Positions 31,551-32,552 of a stretch of DNA of 32,552 nucleotides are shown in pieces. This DNA comes from Anaerolineae bacterium. Lineage in GTDB: Bacteria; Chloroflexota; Anaerolineae; B4-G1; SLSP01. The notes under the pieces are model-generated. The model did no database searches. It had not been told where the DNA came from and saw nothing but the letters and a program-made list of their open reading frames with translations. The position numbers were made by a program, and so were the translations under genes. The stretch is taken from NCBI GenBank assembly GCA_025454475.1, contig JALOOJ010000033.1:1-32552 (forward strand), given 5' to 3'. Numbering within the stretch: position 1 is the first letter of the stretch; each line of letters starts with the position of its first letter.

Positions 31551-32552
31551 CTACTCCGGGCTATCTGGAGTGGTTGTCGGTGGTGTATACGTCGCGATCT
31601 TGACCGGAACCGCCTGTGGCGTGATGTTCTCTATCTCGATGTCGGCGGGAAGCTCGATCTCGGGTGTGATGGTGTAGTCGCCCAGCGATAGACCTTTGAC
31701 GTCAAGGATGACTTCGACTGCGATGGGATCCAGAGCTTCCATCGATGCCATAGGCCCGCTGAGAATCACAAGAACCGTGTCGAGACCGACAGTTGCTGTG
31801 AGGTTGGGTCCAAGGCCGCGAATCGTGGGCGTGACCTCCAAGGTAAGTCCACTACGTATCGTCTCAACCGTCAATGTCACGGTCACGGTTGACTGGGCGG
31901 AGAAGACGAAGAGTCCCATGGGAAGTCGCAGCGGCACCGAGACCTGAAGCGTCTGCGTGATACCATCGTAGTTGATGGGTTCGGTCTGCAGGGTCGTTGT
32001 TGACGCCAGCACGTCGGACCGACCATACACGGTCAGTATCTGCGGATCGATCTCGAGGTCAGCGACGCGGTATCCGGGTGCTGGTTGCCCAACAAGGCTT
32101 GGGTTCACCGGGATATCGCGAGTGTCGAGCCACTGTAGTATGGGTACGAGAATTGTGACGGACTTCGGGATGGTCTCCACCAGGGAGACTACAGCCTCAT
32201 TGACGTCGATCGCGACTGGTTCGTAATCAGTGCGCAGGTCACTCTGACGGTCGGCAATTGTCACTTCGGCAAGGGCGCCGACGACCTGCGACACCCTGGA
32301 CTCCGGCCCGCGAATCCTGACGGACTGGGGAGCTACTTCAGGGCTCCGGGCGGTGAACCCAAGGGCCGGGTTGCCCTGAACTCGAACGCTTATGCCGACC
32401 TCTTTCTCCGCGATGGCCTCAACGGTGAGCTCGATCTCGCGCGGCGCGATGCTGGTGATGGTCGAGGGCTCGAGCGCAAGGAACGCCTGAACGGGTACCC
32501 GAATCTTCCCGGTCAGTCCATTCGAAAGGTCAACATAGGCATCGATATCCTC
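31551..32552 (-). CDS. YbbR-repeat protein, 5' end outside window
   Basis: 334 codons including the stop are visible, and the frame stays open through the right edge of the window (the first visible residues read EDIDAYVDLSNGLTG). The protein is made of repeated beta-rich units of about 80-90 residues with YbbR-domain character. Each has a strand pattern like VPVQAFLALEPSTITSIAPREIEL, given here as VPVQAFLALEPS, ending in VRIRGPESRV; a later unit has LTVYGRSDVLASTTTLQTEPI. YbbR proteins are membrane-anchored in Firmicutes and are often encoded next to cdaA (diadenylate cyclase) and glmM; the N-terminal anchor and any cdaA gene would lie beyond the right edge. The visible C-terminus ends in a short Thr/Pro tail. 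Treat as partial. Confidence 0.78.
   Translation of the reverse strand, partial: EDIDAYVDLSNGLTGKIRVPVQAFLALEPSTITSIAPREIELTVEAIAEKEVGISVRVQGNPALGFTARSPEVAPQSVRIRGPESRVSQVVGALAEVTIADRQSDLRTDYEPVAIDVNEAVVSLVETIPKSVTILVPILQWLDTRDIPVNPSLVGQPAPGYRVADLEIDPQILTVYGRSDVLASTTTLQTEPINYDGITQTLQVSVPLRLPMGLFVFSAQSTVTVTLTVETIRSGLTLEVTPTIRGLGPNLTATVGLDTVLVILSGPMASMEALDPIAVEVILDVKGLSLGDYTITPEIELPADIEIENITPQAVPVKIATYTPPTTTPDSPE

Overview
The window is a stretch of GC-rich bacterial chromosome (by eye roughly 60% G+C) with no rRNA, tRNA, CRISPR or intact transposon visible. The gene content suggests a Chloroflexota bacterium, probably Anaerolineae-like: a YbbR repeat protein, a PknB-type kinase with a secreted LG-repeat tail, a roadblock/V4R/response-regulator cluster, a Chloroflexi-type zinc-PLC-like protein, YfhO-type membrane proteins, and SufS-SufU without IscU. 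This assignment is an inference from gene families, not from a marker gene.

Layout. 1-3550 (+): the 3' part of an aminomethyltransferase (GcvT), a phospholipase-C-like protein, and galE, which overlaps it by ATGA. 3621-6958 (+): a secreted M1 aminopeptidase with a palindromic element in its 5' coding end and a 72-bp tandem repeat across its 3' end, a polytopic membrane protein, and a small ParB-like protein. 7060-8972 (-): rmlD and a GT2 glycosyltransferase. 9213-11979: a DUF362 protein (+), a PrsW-type membrane protease (+), and a convergent nucleoside deoxyribosyltransferase-like gene (-). 12192-15407 (+): a ComM/YifB AAA+ ATPase followed after 9 bp by a membrane Ser/Thr kinase. 15470-16597 (-): a cysteine-rich 4Fe-4S protein. 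16764-18918 (+): a GPH/MelB-type sugar:cation symporter and a TetR regulator, with a 32-bp palindrome between them. 19106-21102 (+): roadblock/LC7, V4R, and a receiver plus degenerate GGDEF protein. 21267-26978 (+): a giant YfhO-flippase fusion protein and a coiled-coil protein. 27043-29623 (-): a tyrosine-recombinase-fold protein that has lost most catalytic residues, then a YtcJ-type amidohydrolase. 29834-31479 (+): sufS and sufU. 31551-32552 (-): a YbbR repeat protein cut by the window edge.

How the genes fit together. GalE, RmlD, the GT2 enzyme and the YfhO-flippase fusion all point to synthesis and export of a surface glycan, though they sit in separate transcription units. Roadblock, V4R and the receiver protein form one compact signalling operon behind a near-consensus promoter. 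SufS and SufU are the sulfur donor and its partner for Fe-S assembly; SufBCD are not in view. The convergent or tail-to-tail junctions at about 7000, 15430, 27020 and 31515 all hold strong hairpins that look like bidirectional terminators. Several promoters can be read directly, at about 9104, 12046, 16679, 18178, 18955, 29673(-) and 29784.

The least ordinary items are the YfhO-flippase fusion, the catalytically degenerate recombinase, the roadblock/V4R/REC-pseudo-GGDEF operon, the palindromic element inside the peptidase leader, and the inverted repeat pair flanking the DUF362 gene. I do not see a clear-cut new defence or mobile system.
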